This document shows positions 28,590 through 39,510 of a stretch of 64,000 nucleotides of DNA, in pieces. Below the pieces are notes generated by a model that was given only the letters and a program-made list of their open reading frames with translations, made no database searches and had not been told where the DNA came from. Both the position numbers and the translations under genes were made by a program. Where the stretch lies: the NCBI RefSeq assembly GCF_018070565.1, contig NZ_JAGPXL010000014.1:62001-126000 (forward strand), read 5' to 3'. How positions within the stretch are numbered: position 1 is the first letter of the stretch; each line of letters begins with the position of its first letter. Source of the stretch: Streptomyces sp. B93. GTDB taxonomy: Bacteria; Actinomycetota; Actinomycetes; Streptomycetales; Streptomycetaceae.

Positions 28590-28711
28590 GGGGGTGTCCG
28601 TTCTACGCGGGTTGACTGAGCGGCCGAGAGGCAGCCTGGCATGAACATGCATACCCACGGGTGAACGGCGGATTTCCGCCATGCGTCAAAGTTCCGGTTC
28701 TCCTGATGCGG

Positions 28712-30961
28712 CTATGACCCGGACCCCGGCCCGGAAGGGGACGGGACCCGGCCGCGCACGTCGTCGTCCCGTCCCTCCGGGTCGAGGTGCGGCAGCACCC
28801 GGTCCAGCCACCGCGGCGTCCACCAGGCCGCACGCCCGAGCAGGGTCAGCACGGCGGGCACCAGCAGCAGCCGCACCACGGTCGCGTCGATGAGCACGCT
28901 CGCGGCCAGCCCGAGGCCGAGCATCTTCACCACCACGTTGTCGCTGATGATGAACGCCGCGAAGACGCTCACCATGATCAGCGCGGCGCAGGTGATGACC
29001 CGGGCGGTGATCTCCAGGGCGTGGGCGACCGCCGCCTGGGCGTCGCCCGTGCGCAGCCAGGCCTCGTGGACGCGGGAGAGCAGGAAGATCTCGTAGTCCA
29101 TGCTCAGCCCGAAGACGATGGCGAACATCATCATCGGGACGTAGCTCTCGATGGGCACGGTCCCCGAGACACCCAGCGCGGGGCCGCCCCAGCCCCACTG
29201 GAAGACCGCCACGACGACGCCGTAGCTGGCGGCGATGGACAGCACGTTGAGGACGGCCGCCTTCAGCGCGACCAGCGGGCCGCGGAACACGGTCAGGATG
29301 ACGAGGAAGGCCAGCGCCACCACCACCGCGATGATCAGCGGCAGCCGGGCGGAGACGATGTCCAGGAAGTCGATCTGCGCGGCCGTCGTCCCGGTCAGAT
29401 AGGTGTCGGCGGAGGTGCCGGAGACCGCCTGCGGCAGCACGTCCTCGCGGAGGTGGTCGGCCAGGTCGGTCGTCGCCGCGTCCTGCGGTGCGGCGGTGGA
29501 GTAGGCGGTGCCGATCAGGACGTCCCCGTCCTGCGTCGGCGTCAGCGGGGTGATGTACGCGGCGTCCGGGACGCCGGTGAGCGACTTCGCCGCCTGGTCG
29601 GCGAGGGCCGAGCGCTGCGAGGAGGGCACCTCGCTCTGGTCGATGACCAGTGTGAGCGGCCCGTTGGAGCCGGGCCCGAAGGCGTCGGACATCAGGTCGA
29701 AGGCGCGCCGGTCGGTGAAGGAGGTGGGGTCGGCGCCGTCCCCGATGTGCCCGAGCCGCATCGACAGGACCGGGATCGACAGCACGGCAAGCACGACCAC
29801 ACCGCCCGCCAGGAACCACCACGGTCGGCGCTCGACGCGCTGCGCGTACCGGTGCCAGGTGCCCTGCGGCTGGGCGCCGGGAGCCGCGTCGGTCTCCGCG
29901 ACGGGGGTGCGGGCCCGCAGCCGGTCGATGTGGCGGCCGATCAGGCCGAGCAGGGCGGGGACGAGGGTGAGCGCCCCGAGGACGGCGGTGACGACGGTGA
30001 CCGCGGCGGCCAGGCCCAGCTTGCCGATGAAGGAGATGCCGGAGACCCACAGCCCGGCCAGCGCGATGATCACCGTGCACCCCGACACCAGGACGGCCTT
30101 GCCGCTGGTCGCGGTGGCGTGCCCGGCCGCCCGCACCGGGTCCGCGCCGTCCATCAGGTTCTGCCGGTGCCGGGTGACGAGGAACAGGGCGTAGTCGATG
30201 CCGACGCCCAGGCCGATCATCGTGGCCAGCGTGGGGGAGACCGTGGCGAAGGTGGAGGCGGCGGCGAGCAGCCCCAGCAGGGCCAGCCCGCAGACGACCG
30301 AGATCAGTGCCGTGACCAGGGGCAGTACGGCGGCCAGCACGCTGCCGAAGCCGACCAGCAGGACCAGCACGGCCACACCGAAGCCGATGGCCTCGCTGAG
30401 CACGTCGTTCGGCTCCGGCCGGGCGAGTTCGCCGAGCGGTCCGCCGTACTCCACCTCCACCCCGGCCTTCCGCAACGGCTCCACGGCGTCGTCCACGCCG
30501 TCGAGGTAGCCGCTGCCGAGGGTGCTGGGCTGGACGTCGAAGCGGACGGTGATGTAGGCGGTCTTCCCGTCGGTGGACAAGGGGCCGACATCGGGCGTCC
30601 CCGCGGGCTGCTGCGGCTGGCCGCCGAGGGGGTTCTGCGCGGACAGCACATGGGGGAGCTTCGTCAGGTCGGCGACGGCGGTCGACACCTGGCCGGACAC
30701 CTCGCCGAGCTGTTCGTCCGCGTCGTGCAGCACGATCTGCGAGCTGTACCCGCCCGCCGCCGGATCGTGCGCGCGCAGCACGTCGAGGCCGTCCTGCGAC
30801 TGGGTGCCCGGCACCGAGAAGTCGTCGCTGTAGTCCCCGCCCCAGGTGCGGTCCGCGACCTGGAGCAGCACCAGCGCGGCCAGCCAGGCCACCAGCACGG
30901 TCACCCAGTGCCGGGCGCACCAGCGCCCTGTCGCGCCGAGCGCGGAACGAGGTCCCGGCAT
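28712..30961 (-). CDS. MMPL/RND-type transporter (749 aa)
   Basis: Integral membrane exporter with two MMPL halves, each with one N-terminal helix, a large extracytoplasmic loop and five further helices. Landmarks: [20 protein letters not shown] in the first half and [19 protein letters not shown] in the second, the proton-relay Asp-Tyr/Asp-Tyr pairs of this family. The first periplasmic loop is about residues 45-185 and the second about 400-550. Substrates of such actinobacterial proteins are lipids or drugs; not deducible here. ATG 30961 begins [19 protein letters not shown], with a charged end before the first helix. It is divergent from the ABC exporter, 192 nt apart. Confidence 0.92.
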   Translation of the reverse strand: MPGPRSALGATGRWCARHWVTVLVAWLAALVLLQVADRTWGGDYSDDFSVPGTQSQDGLDVLRAHDPAAGGYSSQIVLHDADEQLGEVSGQVSTAVADLTKLPHVLSAQNPLGGQPQQPAGTPDVGPLSTDGKTAYITVRFDVQPSTLGSGYLDGVDDAVEPLRKAGVEVEYGGPLGELARPEPNDVLSEAIGFGVAVLVLLVGFGSVLAAVLPLVTALISVVCGLALLGLLAAASTFATVSPTLATMIGLGVGIDYALFLVTRHRQNLMDGADPVRAAGHATATSGKAVLVSGCTVIIALAGLWVSGISFIGKLGLAAAVTVVTAVLGALTLVPALLGLIGRHIDRLRARTPVAETDAAPGAQPQGTWHRYAQRVERRPWWFLAGGVVVLAVLSIPVLSMRLGHIGDGADPTSFTDRRAFDLMSDAFGPGSNGPLTLVIDQSEVPSSQRSALADQAAKSLTGVPDAAYITPLTPTQDGDVLIGTAYSTAAPQDAATTDLADHLREDVLPQAVSGTSADTYLTGTTAAQIDFLDIVSARLPLIIAVVVALAFLVILTVFRGPLVALKAAVLNVLSIAASYGVVVAVFQWGWGGPALGVSGTVPIESYVPMMMFAIVFGLSMDYEIFLLSRVHEAWLRTGDAQAAVAHALEITARVITCAALIMVSVFAAFIISDNVVVKMLGLGLAASVLIDATVVRLLLVPAVLTLLGRAAWWTPRWLDRVLPHLDPEGRDDDVRGRVPSPSGPGSGS

Positions 30962-31153
30962 GGCCCACTCCCGCCTGTCCCCGGCACCGGACATGCCGAT
31001 TGAAGGACGGCGGCGGGGCCGGGGCACCCCGGGCGGGCCGACCGGGTGACGCCCCTGCCGGACCGCGGGGAATTGTAGCGGCGGGATGAAATCCGCCCCC
31101 GCCCGCGTTGGTGCCTTCCGGAAGATCAGGTCGATGGAGGGGAAGGCACCCGC

Positions 31154-34100
31154 GTGGACAGGCAACGGGGATGGGCACGGCGGCTGGCCGGATACGCCTG
31201 GCGGTATCCGAAGGACGTCGTCCTCGCCCTGGGGTCCTCCCTCGCCGGAATGGCCGTGATGGCGGTCGTACCGCTGATCACCAAGGTGATCATCGACGAC
31301 GTCATCGGCGACAAGACCCGCGGCATGGCGCCCTGGGCGGGCGGCCTGATCGGCGCCGCGGTCCTCGTCTACGTCTTCACCTACGTCCGCCGCTACTACG
31401 GCGGCCGGCTCGCCCTCGACGTCCAGCACGACCTCCGCACGGAGATGTACGGCACGATCACCCGGCTCGACGGCCGCCGTCAGGACGAGCTGTCCACCGG
31501 GCAGGTCGTCGGCCGGGCCACCAGCGACCTCCAGCTGATCCAGAGCCTGCTGTTCATGCTCCCCATGACCATCGGGAACTTCCTGCTCTTCCTGATCTCC
31601 CTGGTGATCATGGCGTGGCTGTCGATACCGCTCACCCTGGTCGCCCTCGCCGTCGCCCCCGCGCTGTGGTGGATCGCCAAGCGCAGCCGCACCCGGCTGC
31701 ACCCCTCCACCTGGTACGCGCAGGCGCAGGCCGCCGCCGTCGCGGGCGTCGTCGACGGGGCGGTCAGCGGCGTACGCGTGGTCAAGGGCTTCGGGCAGGA
31801 GGCCCAGGAGACCGGGAAGCTGCGCGCGGTCGGCCGGAAGCTGTTCGCGGGGCGGCTGCGCACCATCCGCCTCAACAGCCGGTACACCCCCGCCCTCCAG
31901 GCCGTGCCCGCGCTCGGCCAGGTCGCCATGCTGGCCCTCGGCGGCTGGCTCGCCGTCGGCGGGCACATCACACTCGGCACGTTCGTCGCCTTCTCCACCT
32001 ACCTGGCCCAGCTCGTCGGCCCGGTCCGGATGCTCGCCATGGTCCTCACCGTCGCCCAGCAGGCCCGCGCGGGCACCGAACGCGTCCTCGAACTGATCGA
32101 CACCGAGCCGTCCCTGACCGACGGCACGAAGGACCTGCCCTCCGACGCCCCCGCGACCGTCGAGTTCGACGACGTCTCCTTCGGCTACGCCCCCGACCGC
32201 CCCGTCCTCGACGGCCTCACCTTCCGCATTGCCCCCGGCGAGACCCTCGCCGTCGTCGGCGCCTCCGGCTCCGGCAAGTCGACGGTCTCCCTGCTCATGC
32301 CCCGCTTCTACGACGCCACCGGCGGCGCCGTCCGCATCGGCGGCCACGACGTGCGCGACCTGACCCAGGAATCACTGCGGGCCGCGATCGGACTGGTCCC
32401 CGAGGACTCCTTCCTCTTCTCCGACACCGTCCGCAACAACATCGCCTACGGCCACCCGGACGCCACCGACGAGCAGATCGAGCAGGCCGCCCGCGCCGCC
32501 CAGGCGGACCGCTTCATCGCCGAGCTGCCCGACGGCTACGCCACCAAGGTCGGCGAACACGGCCTCACCCTCTCCGGCGGCCAGCGCCAGCGCCTCGCCC
32601 TCGCCCGCGCCCTGCTCACCGACCCCCGCCTGCTCGTCCTCGACGACGCCACCTCCGCCGTCGACGCCCGCGTCGAGCACGAGATCCACGAGGCCCTCCA
32701 GCACGTCATGGCGGGCCGCACCACCCTCCTTATCGCGCACCGCCGCTCCACCCTGGGCCTCGCCGACCGCATCGCCGTCCTCGACGCCGGACGCCTCGCC
32801 GACGTCGGCACCCACGAGGAGCTGCAAGCCCGCTCGGCCCTGTACCGCCGTCTCCTCACCGACCCCGACGAGCTGGGCGCGGTCTCCCCGGGCCACGCCC
32901 TGCCCGAGGTACCGGCGGAGGACACCTCCGTACGGGAGGAACTGGACGCCGAGTTCGACGCCGAGCGCGGCATCACCCCGAGGCTCTGGGCGGGCGAACG
33001 GCAGCCCCGGGACGCGGCGATGGAGGGCAGCCCCGCCACCCCCGAACTCCTCGCCCAGGTCGACGCGCTGCCCCCGGCGACCGACACCCCCGACATCGAC
33101 GAGAGCCGCGCCGTCACCCCAGAGGACTCCTACGGCCTGCGCCGGCTGCTGCGCGGCTTCGGACTGCCGCTGCTGATCAGCCTCGGCCTGGTCGCCGTGG
33201 ACGCGGGCATGGGCCTGCTGCTGCCCGTGCTGATCCGCCACGGCATCGACAGCGGCGTCACCGAGATGGCGATCGGCGCGGTCTGGGCGGCCTCGCTGCT
33301 CGCGCTGGTCTCCGTGCTGGTGCAGTGGGCGGCGCAGACCGGTGAGATCCGGATGACCGGGCGCACCGGCGAGCGGGTCCTGTACGCGCTGCGCCTGAAG
33401 ATCTTCGCCCAGCTCCAGCGGCTCGGCCTCGACTACTACGAGCGTGAGCTGACCGGCCGGATCATGACCCGGATGACCACGGACGTGGACGCCCTGTCGA
33501 CGTTCCTCCAGACCGGCCTGGTCACCGCGTTCGTCTCGGTCGTCACCTTCTTCGGCATCATGGTCGCCCTGCTGGTGATCGACGTCGAACTCGCCCTCGT
33601 CGTCTTCGCCACCCTGCCGCCGCTGATCGTCGCCACGTTCTTCTTCCGCCGGGCGAGCGTCAAGGCGTACGAACTGGCCCGCGAGCGGGTCTCCACGGTC
33701 AACGCCGACCTCCAGGAGATGGTGGCCGGGCTGCGGATCGTGCAGGCCTTCCGGCGCGAGGGCGACGGCGGCCGGGCGTTCGCCGAGCGCAGCGACGGCT
33801 ACCGCCAGGCCCGCATCCACGGCCAGTGGCTGATCTCCGTCTACTTCCCCTTCGTACAGTTCCTGTCGTCGGCCGCCGCGGCGGCCGTGCTCATCGTCGG
33901 CGCGGGCCGCATCGAGGCGGGCACCCTGACGACGGGCGCGCTGGTGGCGTACCTGCTCTACATCGACCTGTTCTTCGCGCCCGTCCAGCAGCTCTCCCAG
34001 GTCTTCGACGGCTACCAGCAGGCCACCGTCTCCCTCGGCCGCATCCAGGAACTCCTGCGCGAGCCGACCTCCACGCGGAACGCCGAGAAGGCGGCCGACG

Positions 34101-34873
34101 TGCGCTCCCTGCGCGGCGAGATCGCCTTCGAGGACGTGCACTTCGCCTACGGCGACGACGAGGAGGCGCTCACCGGCATCGACCTGCGCATCCCCGCCGG
34201 GCAGACCGTCGCGTTCGTCGGCGAGACCGGCGCGGGCAAGTCGACGCTGGTGAAGCTGGTGGCCCGGTTCTACGACCCGACCGGCGGCCGGGTCACCGCC
34301 GACGGCACCGACGTCCGCGACCTCGACCTGACGGCGTACCGGCACCGCCTCGGCGTCGTACCGCAGGAGGCGTACCTGTTCCCCGGCACCGTCCGGGACG
34401 CCATCGCCTACGGGCGGCCCGACGCCACCGACGCCGAGGTGGAGGCGGCGGCCCGCGCGGTCGGCGCCCACGAGATGATCGCCACGCTGGAGGGCGGCTA
34501 CCTCCACGAGGTCGCCGAGCGGGGCCGCAACCTCTCCGCCGGGCAGCGGCAGCTGATCGCGCTGGCCCGCGCCGAACTCGTCGACCCGGACGTGCTGTTG
34601 CTCGACGAGGCGACGGCCGCGCTGGACCTGGCGACCGAGGCGCAGGTCAACCAGGCGACGGACCGGCTGGCGGGCCGCCGCACCACGCTCGTCGTGGCCC
34701 ACCGGCTGACCACGGCGGCGCGCGCCGACCGGGTCGTCGTCATGGACCACGGGCGGGTCGCCGAGGACGGCACCCACGACGAACTCCTCGCCCGCGACGG
34801 CCGCTACGCCGAACTGTGGCGGACGTTCATCGGCGTACCGGAGCAGAAGGACCTGACCCCGGTGTCCCGCTGA
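31154..34873 (+). CDS. Single-chain ABC exporter: two fused TMD-NBD half transporters (1239 aa)
   Basis: Full type IV ABC exporter in one polypeptide. TMD1 about residues 20-310, NBD1 about 335-560, a linker 560-670, TMD2 670-965, NBD2 985-1230. NBD1 has Walker [10 protein letters not shown] (369-377) and signature LSGGQRQR, but its Q-loop reads VPEDSF (Gln to Glu) and Walker B ends LDDATS (Glu to Asp). NBD2 has GETGAGKST (1023-1031), [14 protein letters not shown] and [11 protein letters not shown]. One consensus and one degenerate ATP site is the heterodimeric-exporter pattern (TM287/288-like). GTG start has GGAAGG 12 nt upstream. Substrate unknown. Confidence 0.95.
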   Translation: MDRQRGWARRLAGYAWRYPKDVVLALGSSLAGMAVMAVVPLITKVIIDDVIGDKTRGMAPWAGGLIGAAVLVYVFTYVRRYYGGRLALDVQHDLRTEMYGTITRLDGRRQDELSTGQVVGRATSDLQLIQSLLFMLPMTIGNFLLFLISLVIMAWLSIPLTLVALAVAPALWWIAKRSRTRLHPSTWYAQAQAAAVAGVVDGAVSGVRVVKGFGQEAQETGKLRAVGRKLFAGRLRTIRLNSRYTPALQAVPALGQVAMLALGGWLAVGGHITLGTFVAFSTYLAQLVGPVRMLAMVLTVAQQARAGTERVLELIDTEPSLTDGTKDLPSDAPATVEFDDVSFGYAPDRPVLDGLTFRIAPGETLAVVGASGSGKSTVSLLMPRFYDATGGAVRIGGHDVRDLTQESLRAAIGLVPEDSFLFSDTVRNNIAYGHPDATDEQIEQAARAAQADRFIAELPDGYATKVGEHGLTLSGGQRQRLALARALLTDPRLLVLDDATSAVDARVEHEIHEALQHVMAGRTTLLIAHRRSTLGLADRIAVLDAGRLADVGTHEELQARSALYRRLLTDPDELGAVSPGHALPEVPAEDTSVREELDAEFDAERGITPRLWAGERQPRDAAMEGSPATPELLAQVDALPPATDTPDIDESRAVTPEDSYGLRRLLRGFGLPLLISLGLVAVDAGMGLLLPVLIRHGIDSGVTEMAIGAVWAASLLALVSVLVQWAAQTGEIRMTGRTGERVLYALRLKIFAQLQRLGLDYYERELTGRIMTRMTTDVDALSTFLQTGLVTAFVSVVTFFGIMVALLVIDVELALVVFATLPPLIVATFFFRRASVKAYELARERVSTVNADLQEMVAGLRIVQAFRREGDGGRAFAERSDGYRQARIHGQWLISVYFPFVQFLSSAAAAAVLIVGAGRIEAGTLTTGALVAYLLYIDLFFAPVQQLSQVFDGYQQATVSLGRIQELLREPTSTRNAEKAADVRSLRGEIAFEDVHFAYGDDEEALTGIDLRIPAGQTVAFVGETGAGKSTLVKLVARFYDPTGGRVTADGTDVRDLDLTAYRHRLGVVPQEAYLFPGTVRDAIAYGRPDATDAEVEAAARAVGAHEMIATLEGGYLHEVAERGRNLSAGQRQLIALARAELVDPDVLLLDEATAALDLATEAQVNQATDRLAGRRTTLVVAHRLTTAARADRVVVMDHGRVAEDGTHDELLARDGRYAELWRTFIGVPEQKDLTPVSR

Positions 34874-34945
34874 TGCAACCAACTCGCCTACGCCAAGCGT
34901 CCGTACACCAGTACGTTCGTTGACCGGTCAGGGGAGGGGACGTCG

Positions 34946-35332
34946 GTGGGCGCAGGCGCGATACGCCGGTGGCTGGTACTGGGCACGGCGGTGCTGACCA
35001 CCGCCGGACTGCTGATCCTCACCGTGCCCACCGACGCGCAGGCCGCGTCGTCCTGCGCGGGCCGCAAGGTCAGGTCGCTGCCCTTCTCCACCGGCACCGT
35101 GCACGTCCACCGCAGCGGCGGCTACGTCTGCGCCGTCACCCTCCCCAGGAGCCCCGGCCCGCGGCGCACCATGTCGGTGAGCGTGCAGGCCCGCGGCAAC
35201 CGTCCCGTCGTCGACAAGGGCGAGTACCGCTACCGCGCGGGTCCGGTGACCGTGCACGCCGGTCAGCGCTGCGTGTGGGTCAAGGGCAGGGTCGGCCGGG
35301 GTTCGGTCAGCTCCGGCTGGATCCTGTGCTGA
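34946..35332 (+). CDS. Small secreted cysteine-containing protein (128 aa)
   Basis: A clear signal peptide (about residues 1-34, IRRWLVLGTAVLTTAGLLIL) precedes a basic mature domain of about 94 residues. Four cysteines (SSCAGRKV, GGYVCAVT, QRCVWV and terminal WILC) could form two disulfides. I recognise no family. GTG 34946 has GGGGAGGGGA just upstream. It is 72 nt after the ABC exporter stop on the same strand, and 71 nt before the S37 peptidase gene. Confidence 0.75.
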   Translation: MGAGAIRRWLVLGTAVLTTAGLLILTVPTDAQAASSCAGRKVRSLPFSTGTVHVHRSGGYVCAVTLPRSPGPRRTMSVSVQARGNRPVVDKGEYRYRAGPVTVHAGQRCVWVKGRVGRGSVSSGWILC

Positions 35333-35403
35333 AGTCCCCCTGGTGCGCCGGAGGTTGCTCCGATAGCTTCCGGCGCACATATGTTTCACAGGGAGGCTGC
35401 TGC

Positions 35404-36822
35404 ATGCGCAAGGCGCTCAGATGGCTGCTTGCGCTCACGGTGCTCATAGGCACCCTGAGCACGGCGGGAACGGCCACCGCCGTCCAGCCGGAGGCCGCGG
35501 ACATCAAGGACCGGCTCCTGGACATCCCGGGCATGAGCCTGGTCGAGGAGAAGCCGTACCCCGGCTACCGCTTCTTCGTCCTGAACTACACCCAGCCGGT
35601 CGACCACCGGCACCCGTCCAAGGGCACGTTCCAGCAGCGCATCACCGTGCTGCACAAGGACGAGTCCCGCCCGACGGTCTTCTACACCGGCGGCTACAAC
35701 GTCTCCACCACTCCCAGCCGCCGCGAGCCGACCCAGATCGTGGACGGCAACCAGGTCTCCATGGAGTACCGCTTCTTCACCCCGTCGCGCCCCGACCCGG
35801 CCGACTGGACCAAGCTGGACATCTGGCAGGCCGCCAGCGACCAGCACCGCATCTTCAAGGCGCTCAAGCCGGTCTACGACAGGAAGTGGCTGTCCACGGG
35901 CGGCTCCAAGGGCGGCATGACCGCCACGTACTACGAGCGCTTCTACCCGCGTGACATGGACGCCGTCGTCGCCTACGTGGCCCCCAACGACGTCGTCAAC
36001 AAGGAGGACTCGGCCTACGACCGCTTCTTCGCCACGGTCGGCACCAAGGAGTGCCGCGACCGCCTGAACGGCGTCCAGCGGGAGGCGCTGGTGCGCCGCG
36101 AGCCGCTGGAGCAGCGCTACGCCGCCTACGCCGCCGACAACGGCTTCACGTTCAACACCGTCGGCAGCCTCGACAAGGCGTACGAGGCCACCGTCCTCGA
36201 CTTCGTCTGGGGCTTCTGGCAGTACAGCCTGCTGTCGGACTGCGACACCATCCCGGCCGACGCGAAGAACGCCACCGACGACCAGATCTGGGAGACCGTC
36301 GACACCATCGCGGGCTTCTCCTTCTACACCGACCAGGGCCTGTCCCCGTACACGCCGTACTACTACCAGGCGGGCACCCAGCTGGGCGCGCCGACGATCC
36401 ACTTCCCGCACATCGAGAAGAAGTACGTCCGCTACGGCTACCTCCCGCCGCGCTACTTCGTGCCCCGGGACATCCCGATGCGGTTCCAGCCGTCCGCGAT
36501 GCGCGACATCGACAACTGGGTGCGGCACAACGCCACCCGGATGCTGTTCGTCTACGGCGAGAACGACCCGTGGGGCGCCGAGCCGTTCCGCCTCGGCAAG
36601 GGCGCACGGGACAGCTACGTCTTCACCGCCCCCGGCGCCAACCACGGTGCCCGGGTCGCCGGTCTGGTCGAGAACGAGCGGGCGCTCGCCACGGCCCGCA
36701 TCCTCGAGTGGGCGGGCGTGGCCCCGGCCGCCGTCCAGGCGGACCCGACGGCCGCGAAGCCGCTCGCGAAGTTCGACGCCAAGCTGGACAAGCGGGGCGC
36801 CGAGCGCACACTGAGGCCGTGA
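35404..36822 (+). CDS. Secreted S37-family tripeptidyl aminopeptidase (472 aa)
   Basis: A serine peptidase of family S37 (PS-10 type, Streptomyces), removing tripeptides from protein N-termini. Signal peptide about residues 1-27 (LRWLLALTVLIGTLSTAG). The nucleophile is S168 in STGGSKGGMTATYYER. The acid is D388 in VYGENDPWG and the His is H414 in GANHGARV, giving a complete triad in alpha/beta-hydrolase order. ATG 35404 is preceded by GGGAGG. It is extracytoplasmic and likely feeds peptide uptake during growth on protein. Confidence 0.93.
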   Translation: MRKALRWLLALTVLIGTLSTAGTATAVQPEAADIKDRLLDIPGMSLVEEKPYPGYRFFVLNYTQPVDHRHPSKGTFQQRITVLHKDESRPTVFYTGGYNVSTTPSRREPTQIVDGNQVSMEYRFFTPSRPDPADWTKLDIWQAASDQHRIFKALKPVYDRKWLSTGGSKGGMTATYYERFYPRDMDAVVAYVAPNDVVNKEDSAYDRFFATVGTKECRDRLNGVQREALVRREPLEQRYAAYAADNGFTFNTVGSLDKAYEATVLDFVWGFWQYSLLSDCDTIPADAKNATDDQIWETVDTIAGFSFYTDQGLSPYTPYYYQAGTQLGAPTIHFPHIEKKYVRYGYLPPRYFVPRDIPMRFQPSAMRDIDNWVRHNATRMLFVYGENDPWGAEPFRLGKGARDSYVFTAPGANHGARVAGLVENERALATARILEWAGVAPAAVQADPTAAKPLAKFDAKLDKRGAERTLRP

Positions 36823-36840
36823 GCTGACGGTGGGCCGCGC

Positions 36841-37446
36841 CTACAGGGGGCGGGCGCAGCCCACCGGACGCACCCCGTCGAGCCGTACGTACAGGGACGT
36901 CGAGGCCGGACACCGGTCGCGGCTGCCGACCGCCGCCGTGACCTGGTACTCCGGTCGCGGCCCGCCCTTCCCGTCACCCTCGCAGGCGGTCTCCCGGACC
37001 CGGCCGCCCCCGACGCCGTACAGACAGTCGCCGACGATGGTGCGCGGCCCGCCCCCGGCGCCCGGGTCCCCGGGATGCGGCGGCTGGAGGGAACGCATGC
37101 AGGCGTAGCCGCGCGGCACATGGCCGTCGCCGTCCTCGTCGGACGCGGGCCGCCGCTCGCTGATGTGCAGCACGAAGTCGGTTCTCGCCGGGCAGGGCGG
37201 CCCGTCGCGTACGGCGCCGTCATGCCGCGCCACCACCCGCGCCGCCGCCCGCTCACTGGCGCAGGGGACCTCGGTGAAGCCCGGTGCTCTGAAGGAACTG
37301 CACTCGTCGACGCCGAGGAAGACGCTGCCGTACCCGGAGTGGAGGACCGCGGACGGCCGCGCCCGCGGCGGGCCCCCGCCCACCTGACACGCCGTCACCG
37401 CCACGGCCACGACCGTCAGCCCCACCACACCACCGCGCACCCGCAT
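36841..37446 (-). CDS. Lipoprotein of unknown function (201 aa)
   Basis: A lipoprotein signal (GLTVVAVAVTACQ, lipidated Cys at about residue 20) is followed by a mature domain with several paired cysteines (DECSS, VPCASE, PPCPART, YACMRS, DCLYG, TACEG, DRCPAS, GCARPL), suggesting extracellular disulfides. I recognise no family. The gene is convergent with the S37 peptidase gene, stops 18 nt apart. Start ATG 37446 is the only Met before the signal segment. Confidence 0.72.
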   Translation of the reverse strand: MRVRGGVVGLTVVAVAVTACQVGGGPPRARPSAVLHSGYGSVFLGVDECSSFRAPGFTEVPCASERAAARVVARHDGAVRDGPPCPARTDFVLHISERRPASDEDGDGHVPRGYACMRSLQPPHPGDPGAGGGPRTIVGDCLYGVGGGRVRETACEGDGKGGPRPEYQVTAAVGSRDRCPASTSLYVRLDGVRPVGCARPL

Positions 37447-37542
37447 GCCATCCCCCCACGCCCAGCGTGGCCCGCTCGAACGGGCGCACGCCAGACGCGC
37501 GGAGGGCTGTGCGGCACGCGGTGCGCGCGCTGGAGCGCCTCC

Positions 37543-39411
37543 CTAGTAGGACAACCCGTGCCCGATGGGGTACAGCACCCGCGCCGGGTCGTCCGCCCGC
37601 TGCACCGGCACCGGGAGCCGCCCGCGCGGGCCCACCCGCCCCGCGATCACACGTGCCGCCGCCCGCAGTTCGACGTCCGTCCAGGAGTACGTCGCCAGGC
37701 AGGCGCGCACCGACGGGAACTGGGCGACGTCGTACGGGTTGCGGATGGCCACCGCGACCACCGGTTTCCCGGTCTCCGACAGCCGCTGCACCAGGGTGCG
37801 CTGGGCGCTGCTCGCGGTGACGTTGTAGGTGGCGACGACCACGGCGTCCACGTCCCGCGCCGCCGCCACCGCCTGCTCGACGACCGCCGCGGAGGGGCTG
37901 GTGCCGGTGGTCAACGGGGTCGCCGTGAAGCCGAGTCCGGTGAGGGCGTCCGCGAGGACCCGCATCGGCGGGCCCGTGGTGGCGGACGGGGAGGCGAGAT
38001 CGGGCCCGGCCACCAGGAGCCTGCCGTGACGGCGCGGCGACAGCGGCAGCAGCGCGCCCTCGTTGACCAGCAGGGTGGTGGTCCGCTCGGCGATGCGGTC
38101 GGCGGCCTCCAGGTGCCCCCGGGTGCCGACGGTGCGCTGGACGCCGCGCGGACTGACGTACGGCTCGTCGAACAGGCCCAGCTTGGCCTTCAGCCGCAGC
38201 ACCCGCAGGATCGACTCGTCCAGCCGCGCCTCGGTCAGCTCGCCGTCCAGCACCGCCTGCCGGACCGCGTTCCAGGCGAGGTCCAGCTCGGGGGCGTTCA
38301 GCAGCAGGTCGACGCCCGCCTTCAGGGCGAGCACGGGCACCCGGTCGTCGCCGTACTTGGTGCGTACGCCCGCCATGTCGAGGGCGTCGGTGACCACCAC
38401 GCCGTCGTAGCCGAGGCGTTCGCGCAGGATGCCGGTGAGGATGGGGCGGGACAGGGTCGCCGGGTCGCCGGAGTCGTCGAGGGCCGGGACCAGGATGTGC
38501 GCGGTCATGATCGAGTCGATGCCCGCCTCGATCGCCGCGCGGAACGGCGGCTCGTCCAGCGTCTCCCACTGCTCGCGCGTGTGCGTGATGGTCGGGAAGC
38601 CGTAGTGGCTGTCGACCTCGGTGTCCCCGTGCCCCGGGAAGTGCTTGGCGGTCGCGGCGACCCCTGACTTCTGGTACCCGGTCACCTCGGCGGCGACCAG
38701 TTCCGCCACCGCCCCGGGGTCGGCCCCGAACGACCGCACCCCGATGACGGGGTTGGCCGGATTGACGTTGACGTCGGCGACGGGGGAGTAGTCCTGCCGG
38801 ATGCCCATGGCCCGCAGCTCCCGCCCCGCGATCCGCCCCAGCGTCCGGGCGTCGGAGGCGGACCCTCCGGCGCCGATCGCCATGGCACCCGGGAAGAGCG
38901 TGGCGGGCTTGCCGACCCGGGCGACGATGCCGTGCTCCTGGTCGGTGGAGACCAGCACAGGCAGCCCGCGCGGGAGGCCGAGGGACGCCCGCTGGATGCC
39001 GTTGGAGAGGTCGGCGATCTGCCGCGGGTCACGGGTGTTGTGCGCCCAGGCGAAGTAGATGACGCCGCCGAGCCGGTACTTGGCGATCAGCTCGGCGGCC
39101 GTGCGCACCCCGAACTGCTGGAGGTTGGCGTCGATGTCGGCCCGGTCGGGGTCGGTGGCGGAGTGGCCGTAGACCCGGGACACGAAGAGCTGGCCGACCT
39201 TCTCCTCCAGTGTCATACGGGAGACGAGGGCGCGGAGCCGGTGGTCGTCGGGGGCGCCCGTGCCATCTGGGGTGTCTGAGGCGGCGGACGCGTGGGTGCC
39301 GAAGGTGAGGGCGGCGCCGACGCCCGCGGTGGCGGCGAGGACGGTGCGTCTGGAGGGGGCGGATGGGGCGGAGGGGGCGGATGCGGGGCTACCCGCGCCG
39401 GTGTCGTGCAC
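37543..39411 (-). CDS. Exported GH3 beta-N-acetylglucosaminidase, NagZ-like (622 aa)
   Basis: GH3 glycoside hydrolase that cleaves terminal GlcNAc. The NagZ-type loop [14 protein letters not shown] (K256-H269) carries the acid/base His269, and the nucleophile is D342 in VVTDALDM; these together separate NagZ-type GH3 from beta-glucosidases. A Tat-type signal (about residues 20-46, [15 protein letters not shown]) indicates export. A C-terminal GH3-C domain (about 425-622) is retained, unlike E. coli NagZ. GTG 39411 with GGAAGGAG 6 nt upstream is chosen. A long inverted repeat lies immediately upstream. Confidence 0.93.
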   Translation of the reverse strand: MHDTGAGSPASAPSAPSAPSRRTVLAATAGVGAALTFGTHASAASDTPDGTGAPDDHRLRALVSRMTLEEKVGQLFVSRVYGHSATDPDRADIDANLQQFGVRTAAELIAKYRLGGVIYFAWAHNTRDPRQIADLSNGIQRASLGLPRGLPVLVSTDQEHGIVARVGKPATLFPGAMAIGAGGSASDARTLGRIAGRELRAMGIRQDYSPVADVNVNPANPVIGVRSFGADPGAVAELVAAEVTGYQKSGVAATAKHFPGHGDTEVDSHYGFPTITHTREQWETLDEPPFRAAIEAGIDSIMTAHILVPALDDSGDPATLSRPILTGILRERLGYDGVVVTDALDMAGVRTKYGDDRVPVLALKAGVDLLLNAPELDLAWNAVRQAVLDGELTEARLDESILRVLRLKAKLGLFDEPYVSPRGVQRTVGTRGHLEAADRIAERTTTLLVNEGALLPLSPRRHGRLLVAGPDLASPSATTGPPMRVLADALTGLGFTATPLTTGTSPSAAVVEQAVAAARDVDAVVVATYNVTASSAQRTLVQRLSETGKPVVAVAIRNPYDVAQFPSVRACLATYSWTDVELRAAARVIAGRVGPRGRLPVPVQRADDPARVLYPIGHGLSY

Positions 39412-39442
39412 GTGCGCTCCTTCCGGAGAAGATCCACTGAAG

Positions 39443-39479
39443 GAAACTTCCGAGGTGCCACCAATATCCGGGAAGTTTC
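39443..39479. promoter_or_regulatory. Inverted repeat upstream of the GH3 gene
   Basis: GAAACTTCC (39443-39451) and GGAAGTTTC (39471-39479) are perfect 9-bp arms with 19 bp between them; the spacer contains GGTGCCACC, itself symmetric apart from its centre. It sits in the promoter region of the GH3 gene and looks like a regulator operator. It does not resemble the DasR site. Confidence 0.6.
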
Positions 39480-39510
39480 TGCCAGTCAAGGGAGTGCGCG
39501 CGGGCGGGGC

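Noticed and set aside
32372-34882. 836-codon minus-strand open frame opposite the ABC exporter
   Set aside because: Antisense shadow of a clear ABC transporter with two Walker motifs; no recognisable motif in the antisense product.
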